Assembly (NCBI RefSeq): GCF_050436995.1
Contig: NC_134766.1
Coordinates: 2,542,001 to 2,606,000 of the forward strand
From: Anticarsia gemmatalis
Taxonomy: Eukaryota > Arthropoda > Insecta > Lepidoptera > Erebidae
Direction: 5' to 3'
Length of the DNA: 64,000 bases
Below, one piece after another: positions 1 through 12,761 of the stretch (position 1 is its first letter; every line of letters starts with the position of its first letter). A program made the translations under genes and the position numbers. The notes under the pieces were generated by a model. That model did not search any database, was not told where the DNA came from, and saw only the letters and a list, made by a program, of their open reading frames with translations.

Positions 1-526
1 AATTTATCTCTGCGATATTGCTTGTTATTGCCCGGTTTCAGGCACAATATTTAGCGGTAGTTGATTTATTCAGACTCATTTTTATATGAGCTTAAACACT
101 ATTGAATAGATAATCTACCACAAAATCCAGGGGTATGTAACTTATGTTATTATTGCGAAAATTTTGTTTATTTTCCTCCAATCTATTGTTTTATTTTCAG
201 ATAATCTAAGACGAGAGAGCGCAGTGCAGTGATCAGAATAATACGCTTAGTTGAACCGATAGTACATTGACAAATGCATTCCATATAGTTTTATATGACA
301 AATACATAATATAATAACTATTACTACATAGACACACGTTACCATAAACTTAAGTCGTAATGTGCTCCCACACAGCAGTTGTATAACGTTATACAACATT
401 GTGTAACACGATAACAAAACAATTTTAATAAAATTTTAAAACAAATTTGTTTAAAACACATGTTATAAGTCAGTTTCTAACGTTATATAACTGTGTACAG
501 CACCTTTACAAAAACAAATAAATTTC

Positions 527-800
527 TTAGAAAATGAAAGCCGAAAAAAAAATGACATTTTTATTCCGGCTTGTTTCAATCAGCGGTATCACGTATCTCA
601 GTTGACAACTAGTGTACGTCAAATTGATAGTCACTACGCAATACATTGCTGCTTTGACGTAACGTGTTAATCACTATAATCTAAGGGAGAAAACAATGTA
701 CAGTGGCTTTTAAATAGTTGTCAACTTAGATACGTGATACAGCTGAACAAAACAAGCCGGAATAAAAATGTCATTTAGTCGGCTTTCTATTATTTTCTAA
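527..800. mobile_element. Palindromic MITE, 274 bp
   Basis: Long inverted ends: TTAGAAAAT and GAAAGCCGA...CCGGCTTGTTTC pair with AACAAGCCGG...TCGGCTTTC and ATTTTCTAA. An inner pair GTATCACGTATCTCAGTTGA / TCAACTTAGATACGTGATAC defines the core shared with 12031-12155 and 17481-17635. Confidence 0.75.
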
Positions 801-1165
801 AAAAAATATTTTTTTTTATAGATATTTAAAAATATGTCATTCGAATATTAATATTTTTATTTGATGGCATTTTAAAGAATTTGCTCAAGTATATAGTAAC
901 GTGTTTTAAACAATAAAGCAGTGATAGGCACTACGGTTAGAATCCGAATGTTATTCAATCTCCGGTCTTATATGACAATGATAGTCGGACTATAGATTAC
1001 ATTAGAAAATGATAGAAATTGCTAGAATTGTGACGTCATGGCACTAATATTGTTACTACTTTATACTATCATAATAATATATGGTATTTTTAAACCATCA
1101 TATGAAAGTATACCAATAATAAAATGTCCAGAAAATCACTTTAAATAATAAAAATACGAGGCTCT

Positions 1166-1365
1166 CTATTCGATGCGCTTACCGGTCGGTAAACGATTAG
1201 TGGGTTAAGCAACCTTAGCGCGGACATTACATAGATGGGTGAAGAGCATCCTATTGGTTGGTGGTAGGGATAGCCACTTCATGGAATAAGCTGAGCATCT
1301 TCGTGCTTTGAAAGGTACGTAAAAAAAATGCTGTTTGTTGTCAATTAAGATAACAGTGGTTAACC
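1166..1365 (+). mobile_element. 5S-rRNA-derived SINE, family A, interrupted
   Basis: GATTAGTGGGTTAAGCAACC, TAGCGCGGACATTACATAGA, TGGGTGA, then a diverged block and TGTCAATTAAGATAACAGTG. The expected tail is replaced at 1367 by a long foldback. Confidence 0.65.
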
Positions 1366-1366
1366 A

Positions 1367-1491
1367 TTTGACCGCCACGGTCGGCTATACTCGACAAATC
1401 AGAATGTGCTCACGACGCTATATTTTTGTCGACATTTGCCAACGAAAGCACATTCTGATTTGTTCGAGTATAGCCGATCGTGGCGGTCAAA
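1367..1491. repeat. Long foldback, 44-bp arms
   Basis: Left arm 1367-1410 (TTTGACCGCCACGGTCGGCT...) and right arm 1447-1491 (...AGCCGATCGTGGCGGTCAAA) pair with one mismatch and one indel around a 36-nt loop. Confidence 0.88.
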
Positions 1492-3011
1492 GGGCTAAAC
1501 TTAATAAGTATATTATATGTGATGATATTAGTGTCATGGCAGAAATAAATAAAAATAGACAATTTGCCACCAGTGGGCGTAGTAACACGATCACAAATGA
1601 ACTAGTCTAGTTATAATCGCCTAATGTTCTGCGTTAATACTGGTTCTGTAGCATATGGTTTTATACATTGACGATAAATAAGGTCTTCTCGTAATATAGC
1701 AAGTGATGTTTTAAAAGGCTTTTAAAGGAGTCGCTCTAACAACTATAATTTTTAAAATATCAAAATCCATATAGTTTGAGAGATTGAGATTTAAAGAAAA
1801 TTTTACATTTTAAGAACGAGTTGTGAATAATAACTTGCTTGAACGGTAAAGAAAGGCATGAGGAAAAGCTAGCTTATTTTCTTACGCTGATGTCGGTTGA
1901 CGCTCATCTGATATAGTATTGTTTTTATTTGTGCGTTCCGACTTTAGCGTAGGATGAAATCAAGCCTTACTTTTAAAGCGCAAGCACATTTTGCATATTT
2001 GGAAAATAAGGACTGAATTTCTTTTACGCTGGTGTACGTCAAATGCGTTAATAAAGTGAATATATATATGAAAATTGTGACGTAGCGTACTCTTTAAACA
2101 AACAAGTGCAGAAACAAATTCACCCCTTAGCTGGCGGCCACAATGCAGGCGGTCTAGCGCGGTCAGAGTTCTGCATTCTGTAACTTTGAAGGTTGAACAT
2201 AGAACGCAGACCGCCGGGCGTTTCGTCACTATTTATTTTTTCGTCGTCAATGTATAAAACCATATTTTAACTCTTAAGATTGATATAAAATAATAATATT
2301 TGATTACAAAAAGCTAGCTAGCTTTTGAGTCGATTAGCACACATATCAGTGGTTTTAATTTTATTTCATTTTTCTATTAAATAAATTTAAACAAAAATAA
2401 TTTTATATTCGTCGCTAATAACGTTTTTGTGATTTTATTGAAAATTTTTGGAGGACACTTTTTTAATTTTGTGATAATAATTAGTTAATATAGTAAAGAA
2501 ATATTTTGTGGTTACGTTGGGATTAAACACGTTTGATAATAATATAATTCTCAATAGGTCAATCTCAGCTAAACGAATCTTTCGATAGCCATGCTATATC
2601 ATCGGTCGATTATAGTTCGATATCATCGATCTATTCTGATTATATTGTTGCTATTCAACTATTTAATCTACGTCAAGTAAAAATCATTTTTTCCCTTTAT
2701 CGAGAAGTGTTATAATAATCATTATTTCTAAAAATGAGCAATAGATACGCCACTGCTTTCCCTCTTCGAACAAAATAATTAATTATTATCACAAAACAAT
2801 CGTCCCATCGCCTTAGGTTAATAGTAAAATTAAAATCGCAATAAATACAGATAATAAAGTTTATTATAGCGCTGCCTAATTTGCCTATAATAGAAATAAC
2901 TAGCTAAGTTAGAGGTATGTATGTTGAAACTTAGGCCTTTGGTACATAACGCTACGTAAATCTTTGAAACTTAGTGATTTTAGCCTTCAAGCGACATTCT
3001 GTACAATTTGA

Positions 3012-3417
3012 CTGCTTCCGTGGCGCAGTGGTTAAGCTCACCACGCCGTTACCATTGCGTCGCGAGGACGTGGGTTTGATTCCCACACGGGCTCTTGCGC
3101 GTTCCACAATTAGTTGTTTTGCGTCTGGTTGTACTTTGTGGCCGTTGTTTGTATGTTTGTAAAAGTCCGACACAAGAGCAATTCTTAGAGTGGGGGTTGT
3201 CTTTTTTAAATAGTTGTTTCGGGTATGGTTGTAATTTGTGTCCGTTGTTTGTATGTTTGTAAAAGTCCGAAACAAGAGCAATTCTTAGTGTGGGAGTTGT
3301 CTTTTTTAAATAGTTGTTTCGGATCTGGTTGTACTTTATGACCGTTGTTTGTATGTTTGTAAAAGTTTTCGCAGCACAAGAGAAAATCTTAGTGCGGGAG
3401 TTGTTATTTTTAAATGA
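3012..3417 (+). mobile_element. tRNA-derived SINE with triplicated 100-bp tail
   Basis: tRNA-like head (TGGCGCAGTGGTTAAGCTCA box A; GTGGGTTTGATTCCCACACG box B), then the tail TAGTTGTTTxGxxTxTGGTT repeated three times with starts at 3111, 3211 and 3311, an exact 100-bp period. Confidence 0.8.
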
Positions 3418-4179
3418 ATAAAATTCCTATAAGGTCGGTACACGAGTCACATTGCCGAAATTCGTGTCGCAACTGGATTTGTATCGCTATAGTCGCTTAA
3501 GGAATAAAATTGTTGAGTTTGAAAGATTTATGTTGCCTTATATACGAAATGTCTTGTAGTTAAAACAGTGATTTTGACGTGTGTGTCTTTGGCTGTGCTG
3601 TGGTATTTAGAGGCCGGATTTATACGTCACTTTGTTAAGTAAAGCATAATAATTGGGAAATTATTTCGTGTTTACAATTTAATTGAAACTGTGTGAAAGT
3701 GAGTGCGTGCACGTGTACGTGAAACTACGTATACTACACGTCACATGATTGATGGGATTTTAAGATTCCTCATAAAAAATTGGGGACATCTTGATTTTAT
3801 TAGGTGTTCAGTACATAGCATAAGGTCATTATTAATGGTCCGTGCTATTGAATAACATGTTACGCTTTTGAATATTTTACAAAGCAAAGTGATGTATATT
3901 TTCCGGGCCCAAGAAGGCATTTTCTCAACTATAGTTTGTGTACCAAATGTACTAACTTCATGCATAACTATTGTTGAAACTATGCCTTGAAAATAAAACG
4001 TTTTGCCTCTTGTTAGATCTATAAAACATGCCCTTTCTTAAATTGTTGAATAATTCGGCAAAATTGTAATATTGTCCTAGGTTTCACCACGAGATAAGTA
4101 TCAAATAACTTTACAGATGGAATCTTGACAGTTGTTTTCATGCAACGGTTACTTTATCTAGCAGATATTGAGGCGCTCG

Positions 4180-4415
4180 TGGCTAGTTACGCTCATCAAT
4201 CAGTAAACGATTAGTGGGGTAAGCAACCTTGACGCGGACATTCCACAGATGGGTCGCCGTGGTATTTGAACTGAGCGTCTCCGTGCTTCAGAGGCCACTT
4301 AAAGTCGGTCCCGGTTGTTGTCTATAAGATGACAGTCGATATGCCATGTCAGAGGCCTTCGGGCGGCTTGAACAACTTTGACACTAGGTTGACCATTAAC
4401 CATTAGACGAACGAA
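4180..4415 (+). mobile_element. 5S-rRNA-derived SINE, family A
   Basis: GATTAGTGGGGTAAGCAACC...GCGGACATTCCACAGATGGGT matches the 3' half of eukaryotic 5S rRNA (GTTAAGCAACG...GCGGTCA...GGATGGGTGACC), which contains the pol III internal promoter. It is followed by CGTCTCCGTGCTTC and a unique tail ending CACTAGGTTGACCATTAACC. Confidence 0.7.
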
Positions 4416-4782
4416 CGATCGAGCAGATAGGCTATCTGATACTTATTCATAAGTGGTGAGACTAGGGTTTGAAATAATAATAATAGTTCAAAGGAATAAT
4501 TGATTTGATCATTTCAAACCTAGTTAACTAATATTATTTAGTCTATAATATTTTCATTTACAATTTCTCTTTTTTGATTTCATTATACGCTTACGCTATA
4601 ATTATTTTACGTCAATATTATAATTTCAATTAATTGTGTATTATACATTATAGCAGGGCTCGAAGTTATTCATAACTATTTCTAACACAACATCAATGAT
4701 AATTATCAATAATATATCATAATTATCATTACAGACTATCTCGGACCATTACAAACGTGCGAGCTATGTCATGTTATTTTAT

Positions 4783-4955
4783 TGGGCAGCCCAAACTGGA
4801 TTGATTCTTTTGATTATGACGCATCGTGTTATAATCCAGGTAACTGGGTTGTGGAGGTCAGACAGGCATCAGTCATATTCAGCTGCATCTGTTGAGACTG
4901 GAAGCCGACTCCAACATAGTTGGAAGAAAGTAAGCTGGCTAGGTTGATGACTTAT
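4783..4955 (+). repeat. SINE family B 3' fragment
   Basis: CGTGTTATAATCCAGGTAAC, GGGTTGTGGAGGTCAGACAG, GAGACTGGAAGCCGACTCCA and CATAGTTGGAAGAAAGTAAG in sense order. Confidence 0.65.
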
Positions 4956-7879
4956 TTCGCATGTTTTTAATAATTAGAGTATAGTCAAAATCATGATTAG
5001 TATGAAGGAAAATAAAATTATGTTTATAATTTCGAGCCCTGTATTTTAGTAAAACAGAATTTTAAAGCCATGTAATAAGTACAATCACCCGCCAATATTT
5101 TTTATTAATTTTTAAGTAATTCGAGTGATATTACATAATAATATTAATACTCCACAATCATGACGAAGTTTTGTACTGTTTTTTGTATAATTTACTTTCG
5201 AGAATATAATTAATATAAACCTGTGTATATATGATATTTGTTTGAACATAACTGTTAAAATGTTAATGGATTGTACGTTTTGTGTTCAGTATGTACCTTC
5301 AGTACCTTGCCTTATTTATGCGAAGCTACAAACACCTATTACTCTAAAGAATACAACAAAAGTTCGCCTTGTAAATACTTATTTTCTCTGTTATAAAATA
5401 GCTTAGTTAGTTACTTTTTCAAACCATGCATTAGCCCATACATTTAATACATTCGACAGCATAATCCCTATTTGGCATTAATTTTATAAGATAATAATTC
5501 TTCTTTCACATAGAACAAGCATAATCTTTTAATATAGTTCAAACACTTAATATCCTAATTTTTCTAGATTATAATTTATGATCCTATGTATTTTCAAAGT
5601 AAAGTAGCTAAACAGGTCCGCTGCCCATTTATCACTTATGTTAAAAATACAACAACAAAATTTTGTATGAGCCAGCCGCAATATATACATAATAGGCTCT
5701 CTACTAAAATGTAGGCATATGATTGTTTTGAGCTAATTGTACTTTAGAACCGTTGTTAGTATGTTTGTAAAAACTACAACAATTCTAGACTTCTTCATAT
5801 TATTTAATAACTATTATTTCGCATAAATAAGGCAACAGTCTTCCATGTATATATTGTTGAAATGATTTAAAACGTTCTGACACAGAATATAGATAGATAT
5901 AGAAGTGAACAGAGATCCCGTTACAACATAATATAATTATTGTTAATTAGTGTAATGTATTTGAAATGCGCTTAAAATAGACGCGACTCTAGTTTGTAAA
6001 ATAAATTATGTACTGTTTTAGCAATATGTAGCTTAAATTCCCAGTTGATGCGTGAATACGTTAAAAGGGCTTTCGCAGTAAAACTTTTAGGGTGATCACA
6101 TTTTTTCGGAATAAATTTATCAATAGTGAAGTGATAACCGAGTGACACACGAGTGGCTTTTCCAAGTAAAAAAATACTTTTATCTTCATGAAGGAATACA
6201 AAGTTCTTATTTCATACTTAGAGGACTCGCGGCTTAGCCACTCTTCTATTCTAGAAAGAGGCTCAAATTAATAATACTCGTCGTTATTTTTTTAATTTTC
6301 CAAGATTTAAATCGATAATATAAAAGAGTCTCATATCACCTCCAAATTATTTACAATTATAAGTCTCAAAGAAATACTTTTATTATAAAAATAATTAAAA
6401 AGTACGTATTGCTAAAATAGTCAAACATACTGCAATAATATATTAAGAATGACTAGAGTCGTATTAGACGCTTATTGCTATTGAAACGCATAATTAAATG
6501 TTGTAGCACAAACGCAAGCATAGCCACGGTAGATATATAGCTGGGGAGGGGAGAACTGGGTAAAGGGGTCGTACCTTTTATAAAGATCAACTTATCGATG
6601 AAATAAAATAACTTCATTTTAATATACGTACATAACATCACGGCTGTTATATCTAAAGGTTTAGGCAGGTGTATGAAATACACCCAGGTTTCGCAATTAA
6701 CAATGTAAGTCCCATGTTACAGGGGCGAGCCTATTGTCAATCATTTTAATTGATAGAAGCGAAAGTATTTTTTTCTTATTTTTATTATAAAGAGATTTGT
6801 ATTTATTTTTGTATTATTTATATGTATGTTTTGTATTCTTTATTTGTAGTAACCTGTATAGTTTGTGACATACCTTAAGATATTAGAAAATGACTTTTCC
6901 AATCGCACTTCTAAAAGTGATAGGCTACTGATAAAAAATATTAAATACAATTTAATATGTTACTCTAACCCTGTTCTACCCCCACACCTGGCTATATTGC
7001 AAGTAGTTGTTATTAGTAAATGCTGTACAGTCACTTTATCATATTTTGTAAAAGTACAACTGATTATAGAAAGCTCGATTTAAAGCTGTGTCAATGATGA
7101 TTCGATATTTTTTAATAAAAAAAATTGTGAGATTTTTTTAAGACAAACCTCGGTAACATTTTCAGTCAGTTAAGCAACTATTCAAGTTTTGTAAAATAAT
7201 TTTGTATTTAATTTTCATAAAATTGTAACTTCTTTTTGTTTTTTCCCGCTCTCTTATTCTCACTGTCTACTGACGGAATTGAAAGGAAATTTAAAAAAAT
7301 CTTTAATTCTAAAATAAGATGAAAGTTATCGAGGTTTTTCTTAGTGGCAGAAATTATTTTTTGTATCATCAATTTAAATGTCCTATCGATCTATGAAAAT
7401 TGAGCAGATGTATTATTTTCCAAAACAAGTTTTTTCATCGTTCAATTCTTATAGACGTGTAGTGTAACCAAAGCAGCTATAGCCTAGGTATTAACTATAG
7501 TGACCTAAGATCTCTAACTACACAGGTCACACTAGGTTTTAAAATGATGCCTAAAATATTGAGTTGAAAATGTATTATTTTTGTGCAATCTGATAACATG
7601 AACAAGTGATGAAGAATCTCATTTTATTGATATTTTTTTTTATTCTATTATTTAAGTAAATACAAGGTGTTACAATTTGAAATATTCAATATAAACACAT
7701 TTTTATGCTTACAACTTTTGTTATAACCAGATTGGTAATTAAAACGTCACTTTAAAAATTATTTAAAACATTATTGTGCTGTGGAAGTGACTTATTAATC
7801 GTCTTACTGATAACTTTTGGATAGACTATCTAATAGATAGTGACATGAAATCAATATAAATAACTATCAACCACTAAAT

Positions 7880-8063
7880 GGTTCTGTAGCTCGATTCTCT
7901 ACCACTATCGGCTGCCGACAACCGGCTAGTTATCGAGAAATTTGACGCGAAGATGTGTTCAGCGCCTCTACTGGAATCCGTGAGAACTATTTTGGCAGTA
8001 CATTATAAATGTCAAACTTTCGATACTCGACAGTACCGACTGTAGAGAATCTCGCTACAGAGT
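7880..8063. mobile_element. MITE, about 184 bp
   Basis: Ends GGTTCTGTAGCTCGATTCTC and GAGAATCTCGCTACAGAGT are imperfect inverted repeats. Interior has ATCGAGAAATTTGACGCGAA / CAAACTTTCGATACTCGACA. Confidence 0.6.
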
Positions 8064-8333
8064 TAATGAAATCAGTCGTAACAAATATAATTAATTGTAA
8101 TAATGGTCTGGTATTATTTATAACTAAAATGTATTTTTAATATCTCATCAAAATATTGTGAAGTTCAGAACTACAAGTCGCTGCATTTATTACTTACTTT
8201 AGTTAATGTTAAAATGCGTGCAATTGTAATATATGATAGCGTATGGCAATATTTTATATGCAGGTCGACTGTACATAGGAATTACATTAATTAACTGTAC
8301 ATTTGAGTCACAAAGTTATCTTAACTGTTATTG

Positions 8334-8493
8334 ACAGTCGCATCGCAGTGATTAGGGCGGTCGCCATGCCACTACAATGCGTTGGAAGGTCGTGGCTTCG
8401 ATTCCCACACGAAACAAATATTTCTTCGATCCACAAATAGTTGTTTCGTGTCTGGACCCAAGAGCAATTCTTAGAGCAGGAGTTGTCTTTTAA
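8334..8493 (+). mobile_element. tRNA-derived SINE (same family)
   Basis: Head CATCGCAGTGATTAGGGCGG, box B CGTGGCTTCGATTCCCACAC, tail with GTTGTTTCGTGTCTGG and CAAGAGCAATTCTTAGAGC. The tail middle is deleted relative to other copies. Confidence 0.75.
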
Positions 8494-8908
8494 TACAAAA
8501 AATCTATTTTAATCAAAAATTGAAAATAAATAACCATTTTAAAACAAAAATGGTATTTATTTATTACTAGTAGTAGTTTAGTAGTATATTGGACGAAGAA
8601 TAAAAAATACTGCTCTAATGAATAAGAAGGTCCTTGACAATCCAAAAATGATAATTGTCATAAAATAATGAAGTTCATTAAATATGCATGTAATTGTAAT
8701 GTACAGTCGAGTGCAGTGCTAGCTTTAACCCGTTGTGTTGGCAGTTGTGATATGTGTACAAACGTTAGGTAGTACGCGCTTGTACGCGATTGTACATACC
8801 GAGGTGACTTGCCTTCAGATTATTATAAATAAATATTCTTAAGTCATTAGTATGGTGGTTTTATTTTAAACTCAATCCTAACAGGAATAATAATATTGGC
8901 TAATAATA

Positions 8909-9104
8909 GGCTTGCATAATTTATGAAGGGATATTTGGCTTGCATAATTTATGAAGGGATATTTGGCTTGCATAATTTATGAAGGGATATTTGGCTTGCA
9001 TAATTTATGAAGGGATATTTGGCTTGCATAATTTATGAAGGGATATTTGGCTTGCATAATTTATGAAGGGATATTTGGCTTGCATAATTTATGAAGGGAT
9101 ATTT
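8909..9104. repeat. Perfect tandem array, 7 copies of a 28-bp unit
   Basis: Unit GGCTTGCATAATTTATGAAG plus GGATATTT, seven identical head-to-tail copies (196 bp). Confidence 0.97.
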
Positions 9105-9121
9105 AGAAATTGGAATGTGCG

Positions 9122-9258
9122 GGTAGTAGACAAAGTTTGTTTTGCTAGATGCAGCGACATCTCTCGTGGAGTAGCTGAACTAATATACAGCAAAACCGCT
9201 GCCCTTGTCATTGTATTAATTCAGTTACGGCAACTTTAATAAAACTTTGCTCACTACC
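9122..9258. mobile_element. Small MITE next to the 28-bp tandem array
   Basis: GGTAGTAGACAAAGTTT pairs with AAACTTTGCTCACTACC at the two ends of a 137-bp segment. Terminal pairing only; no clear TSD. Confidence 0.4.
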
Positions 9259-10463
9259 TGAAAATCCTAATTTCAAAAGACCTTTTTTTCAATTTATGTA
9301 ATCCTGGTACCTTTTCTCTACTATTGAAGCTCAACCAATTCGATTGTTTGTTACTAAAATGCATTAAAAATAAACTTGCTACGGTATAATAGGTACAAAT
9401 AACACAAAAATAAGGTTTAATAATGACTTTATTCAGTACAATGTTACACAAAACAGAACCGAACGCGACCGAGGACGGAGACAACAACATATAGCCAATA
9501 ACACAACATACAAATACATACACAAATCATTTATAAAAATATCTCTTTTTGGTTACGTTTTGGCGCTAAAACTATGGACCTGTTTCTGCTCAAAACATTT
9601 TTAATACCACTATTACTACGTATTTCAACATGACAAACTTTTGACAGTGTTTTAGTGTTTACATAAATCTAAAATGAAAGCTAGCCTCATAATGTCAAAT
9701 AACTACTATTATTTATAATATTATACAAGTGAAGTAACTTTATGCAGGCTTTTCAAGTTACTTAAAGCCTCAAAAATGCATTGAAATTCTAGCAACCAAC
9801 TATAGCTGAATGAATAAAAAAAACCTGATCAAAATATTTTCAACAAAAACAGATCCCATCAATATTATTTTCTTATTCGCTCTTATAATTACTAATTGTG
9901 AAATGGAGCGATTTAAAACTAAACTATAATAGCTACAGGCTTCGTTTACATTTGGTTAACATAATAAACTTACTAATCGACTAATTGCTTATCACTAAGT
10001 CGCATCTCATATAGCTAAATACTTCTCATTAGGCGCGCTTTTGGTGACAAACTTGAATTTAGAACACTGGGGAAAAAAAACATTGTTCAATAAAATTAGA
10101 AAACTAAAAGGAATTTTGTATAGTAATAATATGGAATGTATCAATTAAAGTTCTAGATTACTTGAAAACTTAAAATAAATCAGTCTGTGTCAAACCTTTG
10201 AAAATTTAATTCATTTTATTCAAGTACATAAAAATTGAGCAAAGCAGCTAAAAGGTAAGACATTGGAATGTTATTTGAGCAACTAAATCTCTACGTACTC
10301 CAAAATTTCAAAAGAAAGCAACCTTAGATTAAGCTTGCATTTTAGCTAAAGAGATAAAAAAATATGATTTAGCTTAGAACAATTAATGGAGAAATAGAAT
10401 CTAACTAATTTATGTGGAAGACCGAAACTACCGAAATAAAATTCTTAGCTGCAAAAATATGAC

Positions 10464-10636
10464 GGCCTCCGAGGCAAGATGCTTTCCACACGGGACAATT
10501 ATTAGTGCGATCCACAAATAGTTGTTTCGGGATTGGTTTTATATTTCTAAAATATACAACGTATGTAATGTTGTATGTTTGTAAAAGTCCCCGAGACGCA
10601 AGAGGGATTCTTAGGGCGGGAATTGTCTTTTTAAAA
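10464..10636 (+). mobile_element. tRNA-derived SINE, head deleted
   Basis: Starts CGGCCTCCGAGGCAAGATGC and jumps to CCACACGGGACAATTATTAG, then the normal tail with GTAAAAGTCC and the GGCGGGAATTGTCTTTTT end. Most of boxes A and B are lost. Confidence 0.7.
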
Positions 10637-12030
10637 AGAGAAAAAGAAAAGGGCTGTTTGCCACCACACCGCACGTACCCTGTCCATCTATAATAATTAA
10701 TAATTAATTCTATACAACAACGGGATAACACAACATACACGTTACAATACTATGAGCTATCACAATAATTCACTATTTGAGCACATAAACGTCAACGATT
10801 TAAGCTAAATTATACTTTAAACTGTTTTATTTGATGTCGCGTGATTTTTGATTCATAGCCTCATAATACTTAGAAGAAATATCATAAATTAAATGAAAAA
10901 TATGAATATAGGTATCAGTGTGCATATGGGTTGTGTATAATTATAGTCCAACGTCTTAATAAAACATGTACTCTATTTTATGCGAAATAAATATACGTTA
11001 TTTTTAGCAGGGCTTAGGATGCCAGATTTATCTCAATTAAATTTGTATTTCAAAAGTAAGTAAAGTAGCTGTGTTAAACAGGCCACCGTCAGCTGCATAA
11101 GGCTACGGGTCATTGATGTTCTAAATTTTGTATACCTCCTCCTCCAACCGTGAACTTTGCATGCAAGGCTCTCTAAGTTATTCAACTTTCCAGTGTTAAA
11201 TATTGCTGATTATCTTCAATCGCGTTATTTTTTGTCCCATGTTTTGTGTGTCAAATATACATAACATGCAAATATTTAATACAGTTAATAATAATCAAGT
11301 TAAGTACTAGAATTAATTATTCATCAACTCAGGTAGTCAATTTCGAGACTTTTTGCCCAAAGCAACTGTCAAAGACTTATTTATACTGAATTCTTGTCAA
11401 AAATAAAACTTAGATTTGTCGCACGCAATATTTTTCTTTGTCAATTGTTTTACAGAGATGTGTCCAATTAATTCACTCAAACCATACCAATACTTAAAAT
11501 AAATAATAATAAAAATAGTGTATTATAACGTAATTATTGAATAATTTTTGATTTCGTCCCAAATATCACGCAACACCAACCTCTATTTACAAAAGAAATA
11601 AATTAAAATTGTAATAAAAAAATAAATTAAAAAGCCTTCTATTGACAATGTTTTCAAAATGTTGTTTCTTAATACTCTTAAGTGACAGTTACAATAATCA
11701 AGTGCCCACGAGATGGCGTTAGATGTAGCTACTAACTAAAGAAAAAAAAATTGTTGCTTGTAAGTTTACAAGCAACATGGATTTTATGTTCATCGTTCAT
11801 TACTCGTCCGAATATCTCTCCAAGTTAGTTTGTACACTAAAGCATATATAAACTTGCCTTAGCTCTTTTATCGCCAAAAACTGATGTAAGTTTTACATTA
11901 CATCTTTCAGGCAAGGTGTCGTAGACAGGAAAATAAAGATAGGCAAGCACATATTTCAGCGTCTGGCGATAAAAGAGCTAAATAATAAAAAAAAAAACAT
12001 ATTCGGGAATAAATATCGGTAATTGTCCGT

Positions 12031-12155
12031 ATTATGTATCTACATTGACAACTAGTGTACGTGAATTTGATAACCAATATGCAGTACCATAACTTTAGAA
12101 AGAAAACAATGTACAGCATAGCGTACTTAATAGTCGTCAACTGAGATACATAAAA
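12031..12155. mobile_element. MITE, same core family as 527-800
   Basis: Inverted ends TATGTATCTACATTGACAAC / GTCGTCAACTGAGATACATA around CTAGTGTACGTGAATTTGAT and AGAAAACAATGTACAGCAT. Confidence 0.62.
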
Positions 12156-12477
12156 GCTACCGGGTCCATTAAAATTTGCATGTTTTAAAAATTTTTGCAG
12201 GTGGGTACTTGGATATTGTTCTGTCACTTAGTTTCCAACGTGATTGTCAAATAACAGTTGCACATAACCCTGTTAACGAATACAGTTTATTATATCTTAC
12301 ACTACTTTTGGAATTGTACAGGTTTCTTCAATCAGCCGTAAACTATGATAAAACTGCTTTTAAAACATTTACTGCTTGTTTTTCTAACAAACGTCGTATT
12401 AGCTTTACTTAGTTATACAATTCTTGTCTTTTTCACTCACATGCAATTTTCATTCATACACTTTTCTTAGTACTTTA

Positions 12478-12761
12478 AGGGCGCATTCCCATTATGTCGT
12501 GACGACAGATAATCGTGTAGTTTTAAGTGCCGTGGCTTATATGTTTAAATGGAGGTGTTCATATATAGAACGACACGACTTACTGTCGTCTACGACATTT
12601 TTTGCAGTGACGATAGATTATCGTGACACTGGGGACGGCTAGATACGACAGTCACCAAACGATAAAATGTTTTGACGACAAACAATCGTTATAATGGGAA
12701 CAGCTAGAGACGACAGTCGTCCAACGATAAATTAATCGTAACGACATAGTGGGAACGCGCC
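12478..12761. mobile_element. MITE with TTTA target duplication
   Basis: TIRs AGGGCGCATTCCCATTATGT / ACATAGTGGGAACGCGCC, flanked by TTTA on both sides (12474-12477, 12762-12765). The interior has repeated ACGACAGT/ATCGT motifs. Confidence 0.7.

Noticed and set aside
1335..1610. 91-codon ORF
   Set aside because: Composed of a SINE end plus a foldback; reading frame is an accident of the palindrome.
8909..9104. CRISPR-like direct repeats
   Set aside because: The 28-bp units are head-to-tail with no spacers and the context is a eukaryotic genome; it is a simple tandem array.
9254..9523. 89-codon minus-strand ORF with hydrophobic N-terminus
   Set aside because: No recognisable motif, no start context or splice partners, AT-rich codons; most likely chance.
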